From contig NZ_RYZH01000001.1 of NCBI RefSeq assembly GCF_003977685.1, positions 1-64,000 of the forward strand: a stretch of DNA of 64,000 bases, written 5' to 3'. Shown here in pieces: positions 26,881 through 39,500 of this stretch (positions within the stretch are counted from its first letter, which is position 1; each line of letters starts with the position of its first letter). This stretch comes from Tautonia sociabilis. GTDB lineage: Bacteria > Planctomycetota > Planctomycetia > Isosphaerales > Isosphaeraceae. The position numbers and the translations under genes were made by a program. The notes under the pieces were generated by a model. That model was not told the origin of the DNA and searched no databases. It saw only the letters and a list, made by a program, of their open reading frames with translations.

Positions 26881-27313
26881 CGGCTCTCCTCCGCTGGGGG
26901 CCCGTCCCTCCGGCCGACCGGCCGGCCGAGATCGCTTGGCCGCCCGTCGCCGCGAGGCATCTGATGACTGCGGGGAACCGGTCGGCCTCGGGACTCAGGC
27001 CGACTTCCTCGCCATCGAGCTTGGTTCGGACGTCCTGGCCCCCGAGATCCGCTCGGGCGCCGAGACTGCTCGCCCGCGTGGCCCTGGCCGGCAGGCTCGG
27101 AGCAGGCTTCGACGCCCCTAGCCGGGAGGCCGACGATCCAGGCGATCGGGCGGCTGGCGGCACCGCTTGTCCGCTCCGATCGGTCGCGACCCGGCTCGGG
27201 CTGGCGCACCGGGACCCGGTCGGGCGAGGGCCCCGGCGTCGTCGTCCGATCTCGGGTGGGTTCGGTCGGCATCGCGGCTGGCTCCGATTGCTCCAGGGCT
27301 CGCCGGTCCCGCC
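26881..27313. other. Gap between DUF444 and spoVR genes
   Basis: 433 bp with no convincing gene. A minus-strand frame of 131 codons touches the spoVR start by ATGA but is pure Arg/Pro/Gly/Ser-rich sequence. This gap splits an otherwise compact module and may hold a separate spoVR promoter. Confidence 0.5.
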
Positions 27314-28420
27314 TCAGCGGCCTCGGCCGAGGAATTCCTTGATCGAGTCGTAGATTCCCTCTTTGTCTCGGATCTCCGACAGCGCCAGGTTCGGCTCATC
27401 CTCGAAGGCGTCCTCCAGCTCTCGGATGAACTCGCCGGAGCCGTAGGGACTCTCGACCTGGCCGTAGCCGAAGAGGTTGCACTTGGGCAGCAGGTCGTTG
27501 CGGAGCAGTTCGACGCAGTGGCGGTTGTCCTCTCCCCAGTTGTCGCCGTCGGAGAAGTGGAGGACGTAGATGTTCCAGTCGGCGGGCGGATGCTCGGCGT
27601 CGATGATCTTGTGCGCCAGGCGGTAGGCGGAGCTGATTCGGGTGCCGCCGCTTTCCCGGGTGTGGTAGAAGGTGTGCTCGTCGACCTCCTTGGCGGCGGC
27701 GTCGTGGATGATGTAGCGGGTGGTGACACCGTCGTACTGGCTGCGGAGCCATGTGTCGATCCAGAAGGCTTCGATCCGGACGATCTCCTTCTGGTCGTCG
27801 GTCATGCTGCCGGAGACGTCCATCAGGTAGAAGACGACGGCGTTGGTCTGCGGCAGGTAGATGGGGCTCCAGGAGCGGTAGAGCTTGTCCTCGCGGACCG
27901 GGATGACCACGGGGTCGTCCGGGTTGTAGGTGTTCGAAGCGATCTGACGCTTCAGGGCCTTCTTGTAAGTCCGCTTGAAGTGGCGGAGGCTTTCGGGGCC
28001 GGCCTGGCGGATGCCGGTATATTTGTCTTTCTCCTCGATGATGTTGGCTTGCCCCTTGGGCTGGATGCGGGGCAGCTCCAGTTCCTCGCCGAGGATCTGG
28101 GCGAGCTCGTCCATGGTGAGCTCGACCTCGAGGATGTGCTGCCCGGGACGGTCGCCGGCCTGGCCGGTCCCTTCCTCGCCGTCCCCGGAGCGGCCGATCG
28201 GCTGGCCGATGTCGCCGGGGCCCTGGCCGACGCCGCCGGAGCCCTTGGTTCCGTAGCGGAACTCGGGCAGGTCGATCGACGGCATCGGGATCGAGACCAG
28301 CTCCCCGCCGGTTTTGCCGATCATCTCGCCGTGGGTGATGTACTTCTTCAGGTCCGCCTTGATCTTGCCGCGGACGATTTGCCGGAAGCGGTTCTGGTCC
28401 CGCTCGATTTTTCGCACCAA
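27314..28420 (-). CDS. yeaH: DUF444 (YeaH/YhbH) protein with VWA-like domain
   Basis: A 368-residue DUF444 protein. The N-terminal [16 protein letters not shown] leads to a Gly-rich linker (about 58-95). A von Willebrand factor A-like domain follows, with a MIDAS-type metal site DVSGSM (201-206), and then [20 protein letters not shown]. It is the constant partner of the PrkA/YeaG kinase. The start is TTG (28420) or the adjoining GTG (28417); the GTG has better spacing (6 nt) from a GAGG site. Located 187 bp after prkA. Confidence 0.93.
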   Translation of the reverse strand: MVRKIERDQNRFRQIVRGKIKADLKKYITHGEMIGKTGGELVSIPMPSIDLPEFRYGTKGSGGVGQGPGDIGQPIGRSGDGEEGTGQAGDRPGQHILEVELTMDELAQILGEELELPRIQPKGQANIIEEKDKYTGIRQAGPESLRHFKRTYKKALKRQIASNTYNPDDPVVIPVREDKLYRSWSPIYLPQTNAVVFYLMDVSGSMTDDQKEIVRIEAFWIDTWLRSQYDGVTTRYIIHDAAAKEVDEHTFYHTRESGGTRISSAYRLAHKIIDAEHPPADWNIYVLHFSDGDNWGEDNRHCVELLRNDLLPKCNLFGYGQVESPYGSGEFIRELEDAFEDEPNLALSEIRDKEGIYDSIKEFLGRGR

Positions 28421-28607
28421 GGCCCTCGCCCCTCCCCACGCTGGGAGATCGGGCGGGCCGGCCCGGGCGCGGCGACGCCCGTCGGCGCGGAGGGAGCCGC
28501 CCGCGTCGGGCCGGCCCGCCCTGCCTGCTCGATTCGAAAGAACGGGGGAACCGCGTCCGATCCCCGATGGGAGGGGCCGGGGGACCCTCCCCGACTCCCC
28601 GAGCGGG

Positions 28608-30668
<2,061 letters not shown>

Positions 30669-31072
30669 GCGGTGTCCCTCCTGACTGCTCGGTGCCTCCG
30701 GACGCGACGGCGGGCGCGTGGGTCGGTCGCGACGGCGCGCGGACGCAACGGGAGGGGACGGCGCGGCGTGCCCGCTCCCTCGGCCGGCGGCCGTCGCCCG
30801 CGCAGGGGGCGATGAACCTCGGAATGAGGCGAGTGCCGAATTGTCAACGTGTCGTGGGGATGGGCCCGGCCCGGGACGCGGTCGACGAGCGAGGACGATG
30901 CAGTAGGCTGGCCACGGTGGCGGGCGCTTCCAGGCCGCGAGGGCGGTATCCTGATCCGCCGCTCGCATGCGTTCTCCGGGCCTGATCGACTATGACTATC
31001 CTCACACCGGGGCGGGTTCATGTCAAGCGGAACGGCGAGGTCGACCCGCCCCGGCGCGCCTCTCCGGGGACG
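30669..31072. other. Intergenic region upstream of prkA
   Basis: 404 bp without a convincing gene. An AT-richer patch at about 30832-30910 is the likely promoter area for prkA (minus strand), but no clean -35/-10 pair is identified. Confidence 0.45.
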
Positions 31073-32398
31073 TCAGCTTGCGGCCCCGGCCGCCTCCGCC
31101 ACCGCTTCGCGCTCCCCCTGCCTGGCCGGGAGCACCGATCGGCCCCCCAGCTCCACCAGCGCCGCCAGCAGCCCGAGCCCCACCATGATCGTGGCGTAAT
31201 GGGCATAGCTCTCGGCCGCCGGCAGCACCCAGGGCTGCGCCGGCAGCGACAGCATCACGAGGTAGGCCAGACCGGCCGGGAAGCCGGCCGCGATTCCCCC
31301 GACGGCCAACGCCGCCACCAGGTGCCCCCCCTCGGCCCGAAGCAGTCGACCGAAGCCCCGAAGCGCCGAGCCCGGTCCTCCCCTGCACCACGGGACCGCT
31401 CCCGCCAGGCCCGCCGTCACCACGGCCGCCCCCTGCAAGGACACCAGGCCCCAGCCCCCGAGCACCGGCCCGATCGCCGCCCGGGCGACTTCCACCGGCA
31501 CGTAGGGCAGGCTGAGGTAGGCCGCGACCGCCGCGTAGCGAGCCGGCAACACCAGCAGGCACGCCAGCGCCGCCGCCGGCAGCACCGACAGCACGGCCGC
31601 CGTCCGGAACGGCTCAACATCGCTCGACCGCTCGGCCCGAGCCAGCTCGACCAGCACCCAGGACGCCAGCAGCCCGTCGGCCACCAGCATCAGGGCCGGC
31701 ACCACCAGGGGCTCCACCAACAGGCCCCCCCCGATCGGCAGGTCTCCCCCGGTCGCCATCATCTGCGCCAGCCGGTAGAGCCCGTACAGGGCCGCACTCA
31801 CCCAGGCGACGGTCCCCCAGAGCGGCAGCGGCTTGCCCATCGGCTCCGCCTCGGGATCTCCCCAGCGGTCGGCCGCGAACTTGAACGACACGAACGCCCC
31901 CACGCCCAGCAAGACGATCAGGTCGGCCAGGCTGAACAGGTCGCGCAGCGGGGTCAACGCGGCGAGGCCCGCCTGCTCGATCGCCAGTTCCACGGCCGAC
32001 CGGCTTCCGGTCAGCAGCGCCAGATCGGCCAGGCCCTCCGGCCGGTTGTACCGCGCCACCAGGGCGCTGGTCCACGACAGCACCGCCACCCCCAGCAGGA
32101 TCATCACCAGCCGGGCCGACGTCCGGAGCCGAGCCGTCGCCTCCCCGATCAGCCGCACGTGCCCCGGCAGGTCGAACAGTTGCCGGAGCGCCTTCCCCGG
32201 CCCCTGGGCCGCCATCGCGACGGCCAGCAGCACGAGCAGGCCGAGCACCCAGGCCACCAGCCCTTCGGAGCCCGGCTCGGCCCGGGGAGACGACAGGGTC
32301 TGCCCCCAGAACCAGCGCCGGAGGGCCAGCAGCGGAAACCGTGACTGGTCCGGAGCCGTCTGGGCCCAGCACATCGGCATCGAGAGCAGGCGGTCCAA
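31073..32398 (-). CDS. Polytopic membrane protein, hypothetical
   Basis: About 441 residues with roughly ten hydrophobic helices (for example LVAWVLGLLVLLAVAMAA, LVMILLGVAVLSWTSALVA, LVVPALMLVADGLLASWVLV, IMVGLGLLAALVELG). No transporter or enzyme motif is recognised. The TTG at 32398 is chosen because GAGGA lies 4 nt upstream; the first ATG, six codons later (32380), has no ribosome site. Frames extending further up run into the minisatellite and are rejected. It follows the prenyltransferase-fold gene, and both may serve one envelope system. Confidence 0.7.
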   Translation of the reverse strand: MDRLLSMPMCWAQTAPDQSRFPLLALRRWFWGQTLSSPRAEPGSEGLVAWVLGLLVLLAVAMAAQGPGKALRQLFDLPGHVRLIGEATARLRTSARLVMILLGVAVLSWTSALVARYNRPEGLADLALLTGSRSAVELAIEQAGLAALTPLRDLFSLADLIVLLGVGAFVSFKFAADRWGDPEAEPMGKPLPLWGTVAWVSAALYGLYRLAQMMATGGDLPIGGGLLVEPLVVPALMLVADGLLASWVLVELARAERSSDVEPFRTAAVLSVLPAAALACLLVLPARYAAVAAYLSLPYVPVEVARAAIGPVLGGWGLVSLQGAAVVTAGLAGAVPWCRGGPGSALRGFGRLLRAEGGHLVAALAVGGIAAGFPAGLAYLVMLSLPAQPWVLPAAESYAHYATIMVGLGLLAALVELGGRSVLPARQGEREAVAEAAGAAS

Positions 32399-32980
32399 GG
32401 CATCCTCCCCCCCGTCCGGCCCCGAGGCGCCCCCTCCCGGACCCTCCCGGATCTCGGCGGCTCGCCCAGGCGACGACAATTGTAACGGACCCGCGCCGAA
32501 CCGACACCGGGGGAGCCCCCCGATCTTCGATCCGACCGCCCCCTTCCCTCTTCCGCTCTCCCCTCTTTTTGGTTTTGCTTTCTGCTCGCCTGTCTTCCCC
32601 TCTTCGCGTTCCGCTCTCCCCTCTTCCCCTCTTCGCGTTCCGCTCTCCCGGCTCCCCTCTTCGCGTTCTGCTCTCCCCTCTTCCCCTCTTCGCGTTCTGC
32701 GATCCCTCCTCCCCCTTCGCGTTCTGCTCTCCCCTCTTCCCCTCTTCGCGTTCTGCACTCCCCTCTTCCCCTCTTCGCGTTCTGCTCTCCCCTCTCTTTG
32801 GTTTTGCTTTCTGCTCGCCTGTCTCCCCCTCTTCGCGTTCCGCTCTCCCTTCTCCCCTCTTCGCGTTCTGCTCTCCCCTCTTCTCCTCTTCGCGTTCCGC
32901 TCTCCCCTCTTCCCCTCTTCGCGTTCTGCTCTCCCGGCTCCCCTCACCCTCCACCCTTCGCCCGATCCGATCCCTCCCTC
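32399..32980. other. Repeat-filled gap
   Basis: 582 bp between two minus-strand genes. Most of it is the 29-bp minisatellite described separately. No gene is supported, although several frames on both strands stay open simply because the repeat lacks stop codons. Confidence 0.6.
32570..32940. repeat. 29-bp-period minisatellite with higher-order duplication
   Basis: The core TTCGCGTT occurs eleven times at 32603, 32632, 32660, 32689, 32716, 32745, 32774, 32832, 32860, 32889 and 32918. Spacing is 27-29 bp, with one step of 58. Each unit is about CCCCTCTTCGCGTTCTGCTC plus TCCCCTCTT. A variant block TTTGGTTTTGCTTTCTGCTC (and CGCCTGTC) occurs at 32570 and again at 32797, so a segment of about 227 bp appears duplicated. 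The plus strand is almost pure pyrimidine (C/T) outside the core. Confidence 0.9.
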
Positions 32981-35365
32981 TCAACGAACCGCGTCCGCCC
33001 CCGCCCGCTCCACGCCTCCCCCCGGCCGGAGCGGGTCCGCGATCCCGACCGCGCCCCCCTCGGGGGCGTAGAGGCGGAGGTAGCGGTAATACACTTCCAG
33101 GGTTAGCGTCGCCAGAGCGGTCGCATACACCCGGCCGCCGTGCGTGCCGTATCGGGTCGGGTCGGGGTCCCAGCTCCCGGAGCGGTGGCCATCCCGGCGC
33201 TGGAGGCCGACGAGGGTGTCTCGGATCGACGCATTCCAGCGCTCCCAGGACGGGCCGCCGTGCTGATACATCGCCAGCGTGGCATAATACCAGAAGTAAC
33301 TATTATAGGATTTGGCCGTGGGCAAGTTGCCGAGCAGCTCGGCGGCCGCCTCCGAGCTGGCCGGGCCGGGACCTCCCAGGCCGAGGAACTGGCGGCAGGC
33401 CCAGGCCTCGGCGGTCATCACCGGGTCGGGGGGCCGGGTGGGTTGATAGCGGGCCAGGCCCCCGGAATGGCCGTCGGCGACTCGGGACAGCCAGTCCCGG
33501 GCCGATCGGAGGCTCGCCGGAGAGACCGGCACGCCCACCTCCGAGGCCGACTTGAGCACCATCACCACCCAGCCCAGGACGCTCGTATCTCCGACCGGAG
33601 GGTGCGGCGCGTACACCAGCCCCCGGCCGTCCTCGGCGGGCAATTGGGCGATCTCTCCTCCCGGGGCGTAGCGCCAGCCCATCCGGCCGGGGTACTGCGC
33701 TTCCTCGAGAAAGGCGACCGCCCGCTCAACCGGCCCCCGCAGCTCGGGGTCGCCGCTCATCGCGTACGCTTCCGACAGCGCCAGGGCCGCCATCGTGTGG
33801 CAGTACATCCCCACGGCCTTGCTCGTGCCCCTCAGGTCGCCGTCGGGCTTCTGGGACCGGACGAGGAAGTCGATCCCCCGGCCGACCACCGGGGCGTACT
33901 TCCCCTCGGTCTGCGTGTAGCCCGACCCGAGGAACGCCAGCAGCGCCAGGCCGGTCAGCGCCGTGTCGGCCTCCCAGTAGTAGCATTCCCCGGGGCAGAT
34001 GTCCCCCGGGGGGCAGTGCGTGGTGAAGCTGTCCTCCCCTGGGGCGGCCGAGCCGTCCCGGTAGCGGGCCGTGCCGGCGTCCCATCGGCCGTCCTCGTCC
34101 TGATGGCGGGCGAGCCAGTCGAGGGCCCGCTCCACGGCCTCCTCGCTGGCCGAGCTGGCGCCGGCCCTCCGGGCCAGGTCCGATCGGTTCGGGTCGAGCC
34201 TCGATCGGTAGACCTCCGGCACCTCCAGCAGCGCGCGACCGCCGCCAGGCCCCTCGAGCCCCGGCCGGTCGGGCACCGCCCCCGGGACGACCCGATCGAG
34301 CTCCGGCACCAATCCCGGGGAGGCCCTCCCGGCTTCGGTTTCCGACGCCGGTCCCGGCTCCGGCCGCGCCCTCGGGCGGGCCATCGCGCGCAGGTCGGCC
34401 TCCGGCAGGCCGAGCGGAGGAGGCTCGTTCCTCTGCTCGAGCCCCCTCGGGGCGGGCACGGCGTCCGAGTCCGGGGCGATCGGTTCGGTCCTTGGCCTCC
34501 CGACCGTCGGCTCCGGGCCGCCGCTGGCGAAGCGGCGATCGGGCTCCGCCTCGGGCCGGAATCTCGGGGGATCGGGCACTGTCAGAGCAGGAGGCTCGGG
34601 CTCGTCCAGCCGGGGCAGGGGCTCGGCCGGACCGACCCGGGGGGATGTCTCGTCCTCTCTCCCCGATCGCTGGCCGGGGGGACGGGAGGCCAGGCGGTCG
34701 GGCTCAGGGAGCGGCGGAGGCGCAACCCCCTCCGGGGCGCGTTCGGCCGGGGCCGGCGCCGCAACCTCCGACAGATCGACCTCGGCGGGGACGACCTCCG
34801 AGACCGGGTCGGCCTCGGGCACGAGTTGCGGGGGACGCTCCTCGGCCAGGCCCGGCACCTCCGGCATCGGGCTCGGAGCCGCCTCGGCGAGTGCCGGGGA
34901 GTCGGGCCGGATCGGAACGGTCGGCCCGGCCTCCGGGCCCTCGACCGGCGCCGGGCGGCTGGCCCGCAGGATCGGGTCGGCCGGCGCCGGGAGGTCGAGC
35001 CCGGCCAGGTCGAGGTCGGCCGCCGCCCCCCTGCCGCTCCCAAGGCCCCCGAGGGGCTGTCCGGCCTCGACGCCGCCGAGGGACCCGACCGAGGAAAGCC
35101 GGATCGATCGAATCCCCTCGTCCGGGGCGGTCATCCCCCCCGGGAGCCCCGGCGACATCCATCGGGCCAGGTCCTCTCCCCCGAAGAGGACCAGACCGAC
35201 GTGCGCCAGCACCGAGAGCACCAGGCCCTTGCGCAGGACGCGACGCGATCCCCACCCGGTCCAGACCGCCAGGGCCAGCAGGAAGGCGATCGCCCCGAGG
35301 GACGCCCAGGCCCCCACGTCGGCCCGGAGCAGCCGGAGGAACGGTTCCAGGTTCAGGCCGGTCAT
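32981..35365 (-). CDS. Membrane-anchored prenyltransferase/squalene-oxidase-fold protein
   Basis: A 794-residue protein. Two N-terminal membrane helices (about 20-40 and 47-63) are followed by a disordered Pro/Glu/Ala-rich linker of about 300 residues. The C-terminal alpha/alpha-toroid (about 400-770) has repeat motifs such as ALDWLARHQDEDGRWD, GIDFLVRSQKPDGDLRG and TLVGLQRRDGHRSGSWD. These resemble prenyltransferase and squalene oxidase repeats, but the DxDD catalytic motif of cyclases is not evident. It is probably a binding or structural scaffold rather than a terpene cyclase. It lies directly below the ExbB/TolQ-like gene, a planctomycete arrangement. Confidence 0.8.
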   Translation of the reverse strand: MTGLNLEPFLRLLRADVGAWASLGAIAFLLALAVWTGWGSRRVLRKGLVLSVLAHVGLVLFGGEDLARWMSPGLPGGMTAPDEGIRSIRLSSVGSLGGVEAGQPLGGLGSGRGAAADLDLAGLDLPAPADPILRASRPAPVEGPEAGPTVPIRPDSPALAEAAPSPMPEVPGLAEERPPQLVPEADPVSEVVPAEVDLSEVAAPAPAERAPEGVAPPPLPEPDRLASRPPGQRSGREDETSPRVGPAEPLPRLDEPEPPALTVPDPPRFRPEAEPDRRFASGGPEPTVGRPRTEPIAPDSDAVPAPRGLEQRNEPPPLGLPEADLRAMARPRARPEPGPASETEAGRASPGLVPELDRVVPGAVPDRPGLEGPGGGRALLEVPEVYRSRLDPNRSDLARRAGASSASEEAVERALDWLARHQDEDGRWDAGTARYRDGSAAPGEDSFTTHCPPGDICPGECYYWEADTALTGLALLAFLGSGYTQTEGKYAPVVGRGIDFLVRSQKPDGDLRGTSKAVGMYCHTMAALALSEAYAMSGDPELRGPVERAVAFLEEAQYPGRMGWRYAPGGEIAQLPAEDGRGLVYAPHPPVGDTSVLGWVVMVLKSASEVGVPVSPASLRSARDWLSRVADGHSGGLARYQPTRPPDPVMTAEAWACRQFLGLGGPGPASSEAAAELLGNLPTAKSYNSYFWYYATLAMYQHGGPSWERWNASIRDTLVGLQRRDGHRSGSWDPDPTRYGTHGGRVYATALATLTLEVYYRYLRLYAPEGGAVGIADPLRPGGGVERAGADAVR

Positions 35366-35550
35366 CGCGCCTCCGGGCCGTTCTCGCCGCTCCGCCCCCC
35401 CGGCTGGGGTCCCGATCCGGGGGGAGCCCGGGGCGACGCTCGGCCGATCCTCGACTGGTGTCCATCCGTCCGGTGCGGTTGGTTGGCGGGTCGTCGGGGA
35501 GGGGGCCCGGAGGTCACTGCCGGGCCCCGACTCCGGCCGGTCGATCCGAG

Positions 35551-36477
35551 TCAGAAGTCCCTCAGGGCATCTGGGATCTCGACCCGGATCGGCCCGGCGG
35601 GCCGAGAGGAGGGGGACCCTCCCCGGTCGAAATGGGGCCTGGGAGCGGCGGCCCGGCCAATTCCTCCGGGGGATCGCCCGGCCGGAGCGGCGGAGAGCTG
35701 GGCGATCGCCTCGGCCGTCTCGGCCCCGAGCCGGTCCAGGGCCCCGGAAATCGCCTCGACCCGGCCCATCAACCCGTCATAGGCCACCAGTGCCAGGATC
35801 GCCACCGCGACCCCCGCCGTCAACGGCGCCAGCGCCCCGGCCAGCGCCGGTCCCCAGGCGGTCGCCCCCGCCGTCTCTCCCAACGCCGACAGCGCCCGGC
35901 CGGCGGCCAGCAGGGTCCCGAGCAGCCCGATCAGCGGCGCCAGCGCCGCGATCCGGCGCAGCGTCCCCACGTTCCGCCGCATCCGGTCCACCTCGACCTG
36001 CTTCGCCAGGGCGACCGCTCGGTCCAGGTCGCTCGCCGGCCTTCCCCAGCGTCTCAGGGCCGCCAGCGCGACCCGGGAGGCGGGGCTCGGGTGCGACTCG
36101 CACAGGTCGATCCCCTTGGTCCGGTCGAGCTGACCGTCTCGCACGCGGTCCAGGAAGCGGTCCACGAACCGGGGAGGCAGCGCCTCGCCGTGCCTCAGCC
36201 GCCTCGATCGCTCGGCCAGCACGCTCAGCCCCAGCAGGGCGCAGGCCGCCAGTCCCCCCCAGGTGACACGGTCGGCCGGGGGAGTGCGGCGGTACCAGTC
36301 GGAGGCGGCCCGAGAGAGGACCTGGGCCTGCTCGGAGACGACGCCCGTGGCCCGCTCCCAGTTCGACGGGCGGTCCGCCCCGACGCTCGAGGCGACCAGC
36401 ACCAGCACGACGACCGCCGGCCGGAGCCCTCGGGCCGGCCCCGGGAGGCGAGCGAATCCGAATGAGGATCGAGGCAT
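35551..36477 (-). CDS. MotA/TolQ/ExbB proton channel family protein
   Basis: A 308-residue protein with a leader-like N-terminal hydrophobic segment, a helix near WGGLAACALLGLSVLA, a cytoplasmic helical stretch, and the paired channel helices IAALAPLIGLLGTLLAAG and LAPLTAGVAVAILALVAYDG that define the family. These proteins form a pentamer that converts proton flow into force across the envelope and normally need an ExbD/TolR partner. No such gene is found next to it. Upstream is a TPR protein, downstream the prenyltransferase-fold protein. ATG at 36477. Confidence 0.85.
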   Translation of the reverse strand: MPRSSFGFARLPGPARGLRPAVVVLVLVASSVGADRPSNWERATGVVSEQAQVLSRAASDWYRRTPPADRVTWGGLAACALLGLSVLAERSRRLRHGEALPPRFVDRFLDRVRDGQLDRTKGIDLCESHPSPASRVALAALRRWGRPASDLDRAVALAKQVEVDRMRRNVGTLRRIAALAPLIGLLGTLLAAGRALSALGETAGATAWGPALAGALAPLTAGVAVAILALVAYDGLMGRVEAISGALDRLGAETAEAIAQLSAAPAGRSPGGIGRAAAPRPHFDRGGSPSSRPAGPIRVEIPDALRDF

Positions 36478-36547
36478 GGCGAACGTCCTTTTCGCAGGGG
36501 AGCCGTGATCGATCCGGCCGGGCCGGATCCCGTCGCGACCGCCGACC

Positions 36548-39500
36548 TCATCCGCGACGGCCGGGGGGCGATCCCGGGCCAACCGCCCCGTCGGACGCCC
36601 GCCTCCGGGCGACCGCGAGCCGCCGAGCCGCCTCCTCCGAGGCCGGCTCGTCGGGGAACTGGGAGCGCAACTCTTCGTAGAGATCGGCGGCGTCGGCCCA
36701 GCGGTCGAGTTGTTCAAACGCTTTTCCCGCCTCCAGCAGGGAGAGCGCCTGCCACTTCCTCGCGTCATTGTAGGAGGGAAGGTAGACGACCCGGAGGAAT
36801 TCCCGGATCGCCTCGTCGTAGTTTTTCTCGTGGAAATACGTCTCTCCCCTCATGAATTGCGCCATCGCCGCCAGCTCTCCCCCCTTGCGGGCGTCGATGA
36901 CCGCCTGGTAGGCCCTCCTCGCCTCGTCGAACTGGGGAGGGGCCTTGCCTTGCAGGGCTCGGCCCCGGGCGTAGTCGAGCTCGGCCATCTGGGGGAAGTC
37001 GGGCCGCTCCGCCTTCAGGGCGTCGGCCAGGGCGAGCACATCGCTCCAGCGCTCCAGTTGCACCAGCGCCTGGATGCGCCTCAGGAGGGCCGTCGCCAGC
37101 CAGGGCTCCGGCTCCTGGTCGGCCGGCGATTCCTCGATCAGCGCGGTGAACCGTTGCTCGGCCTCCTGGGCGTTGCCCGATCGGAAGGCGACTTCCGCGG
37201 CCCAGAACCGCGCCTCCCGGACGTAGAGCCCCGCGGGGAACTCCGAAACCAGCCGGTCGAAGAGCGATCCCGCCTCGTCCCACTCCCCGAGATCCGCCCG
37301 GGTCCTCCCCATCCGGTACAGGGCCGCCTGCCGCAACCTCGGGTCCACCTCGGCGCCCTCGGCCGCCAGCGGGCCGAGCACCGCGACAACCCGGTCCAGC
37401 TCTCCCCTGCGGTATGCCGACTCGGCCAGGTTCAGCCGGGCGTCTCCGGCGAAGGGGGAGTCCGGGTGCTCGTCCAGCAGCCGGGAGAAGGCCCGATCGG
37501 CCTCGCTCTCCGCTGCCGAGTCGATCCAGGCCCAGCCCAGCTCGCTCAGGAGCCGGTCCACCGGCGCTCCGGTCCCCTCGGCCCCTCGATCGACGAGGCG
37601 GGAATAGATCGCCGCCGCCTCCCCGGGACGGCCGGCGTCGACCAGCAGGCGGGCCCGCTCCAGGTCGGCCTTCGGGGCCGATCCGGAGTCCGGGGCGTGC
37701 TCCACGACCCAGGAGAACGCGGCCAGCGCCTCGTCGGTCTTTCCCAGCTCCCGGAGCGCCTGGCCCCGGGCGAGCCCCGCCTCCTCGGCCATCGGGTCGT
37801 CGGGGGCCAGGTCGATCAGAAGGGCGAACGCCTCGGCCGCCTCCTCGAGCCTCCCCTTGCCCCGGAGCGACCAGCCGAGGCCCGACCAGGCCCTCGCCCG
37901 CAGCGCCGGCTCGGCGTCCTCATCCTCGGCCACGGCCCGGAAGAGGGATTCGGCCCGGTCCCAACGCTCCTCGGCCATCGCCTGCTCGGCGATCCGAAGC
38001 CGGGTCGGCCCCAGCACGACGCTCGAGGGGAAGCCCTCCGAGAGCCGGTCGAGGGCGTCGTCCGCCTCGTCGTCTCGCCCCTGGGCGTCGAGCGCCAGCG
38101 CCAGCCGGGCCAGGGCGTGATCGGCCACGTCGCCATCGGGCCGGGCGTCGAGGTAGCGGGCCAGCGCGTCGGCCGCCTCGTCGAAGCGGCCCTCGTCGAA
38201 CCGGTGCTGGCCGACCAGGTAGAGCGCGTCGGCCGAGAACCGGGAACCCGCCGCCTCCGCCAGCGATTCGAGCTGCGCGATCGCCTCCTCCTGCCGCCCC
38301 GAGGCCCGCAGGGCGAGCCCGAGATAGTAGCGAGCCGCCTCTGCGGTCCCCGCGTCCGGAGCGGAGGAGTCGAGCAAGGTCTGGAGCAGGCCGACGGCCT
38401 CGTCCGCCTGCCCCCGGTCGAGGGCCGCCCTCGCCTCGATCAGCAGGGCGGGGGCCGCCAGCGGGCCGTTTCCTTGCGGTCCTCGGGCGCGGCGGGCCAG
38501 CTCGGCGGCCCGATCGGGCTGATCCGACTCCAGGGCGATCGAGGCGGCCTGGAGCAGGGCGTCGTCGGCCCAGGAGTGATTGGGATGCGCTTCCGCCAGC
38601 CGCTCGAACCGAGCCAAGGCTTCCGCCGGATTCCCCGCCAGTTCGACGGTCTCGGCGGCCCGGTAGCGCAGGGCGGGGGTGGTCGAGGTGTCCGGGAACC
38701 GGTCGATCGCCTCGTCGAAGATCGCCTTTGCCTCGGCGACCCGGCCGCGATCCCGCTCCAGCATCCCCAGTTGGTACGACGCCCGGGCGCCCAGTTCGGC
38801 GGACGGGTCGTCCCGCAATGCCGAGAGCACCGCGGCGGCCTCGTCCGGCTTCCCCATCGCCGCCAGGGCCTCGGCCTTCCCCAGCCGGGCTCGGGGGGCG
38901 TAGACGCTCTGCGGCACGTCGCGCTCCAGGGCCTCGAACGCCTCCAGCGCCCGATCGAACCGCCCGGCCTCCAGCTCCATGCGGGCGACCTGGTCGAGCG
39001 CCTCGTCCCTCCCCTCCGCCCCGGGCCGGTCGATCAGCTCCCGGAACCGGGCCAGGGCTCCCTCCCGGTCCCCCAGCCGCGCCAGGACCCGGGCCAGGTT
39101 GAGCCGGGAACGGTCGGCGAGCCGGCCGTCGGGGAACGCGGTCAGGGCCCGCTCATAGGCGGCTTTCGCCCCGTCGAGGTCCCCTTCCCGGAACCTCACG
39201 TCGCCCAGGTAGGGCCAGGCGAGATCCTGGTACCGGTGGGCGGGAGGGCCGCTCGTATAGGCCTCCAGCGCCCTCCGGGCCGCCGGCAGGTCGCCGAGAA
39301 CATACGCCAGCTCCCCGATCCGGTACAGCGCCGTCGGGGCGTTCGGGTGGTCGGCCGGGGCAACCCGAAGGAACTCCTCGAACGCCGTCCGGGCCTCCTC
39401 GTACTCCTGGAGGAAGTGGTGGGCGTTCGCCTTGCCGAAGATCGCCTCGACCCGGTGGGGGGAGTCGGCGGGGGCGGAGTTCAGGAACCGATCGTACTCC

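Noticed and set aside
26877..27272. 131-codon minus-strand frame overlapping the spoVR start by ATGA
   Set aside because: Composition is almost entirely Arg, Pro, Gly and Ser with no fold-like pattern or ribosome site; the overlap is likely chance.
32570..32940. Repeat array considered as a CRISPR
   Set aside because: Units are contiguous with no unique spacers, and no cas genes are present.
31614..32984. Long minus-strand frame through the minisatellite (charged Glu/Arg/Lys repeats)
   Set aside because: It stays open only because the 29-bp repeat lacks stop codons; other frames on both strands are open too, and the real membrane-protein gene lies downstream in a different frame.
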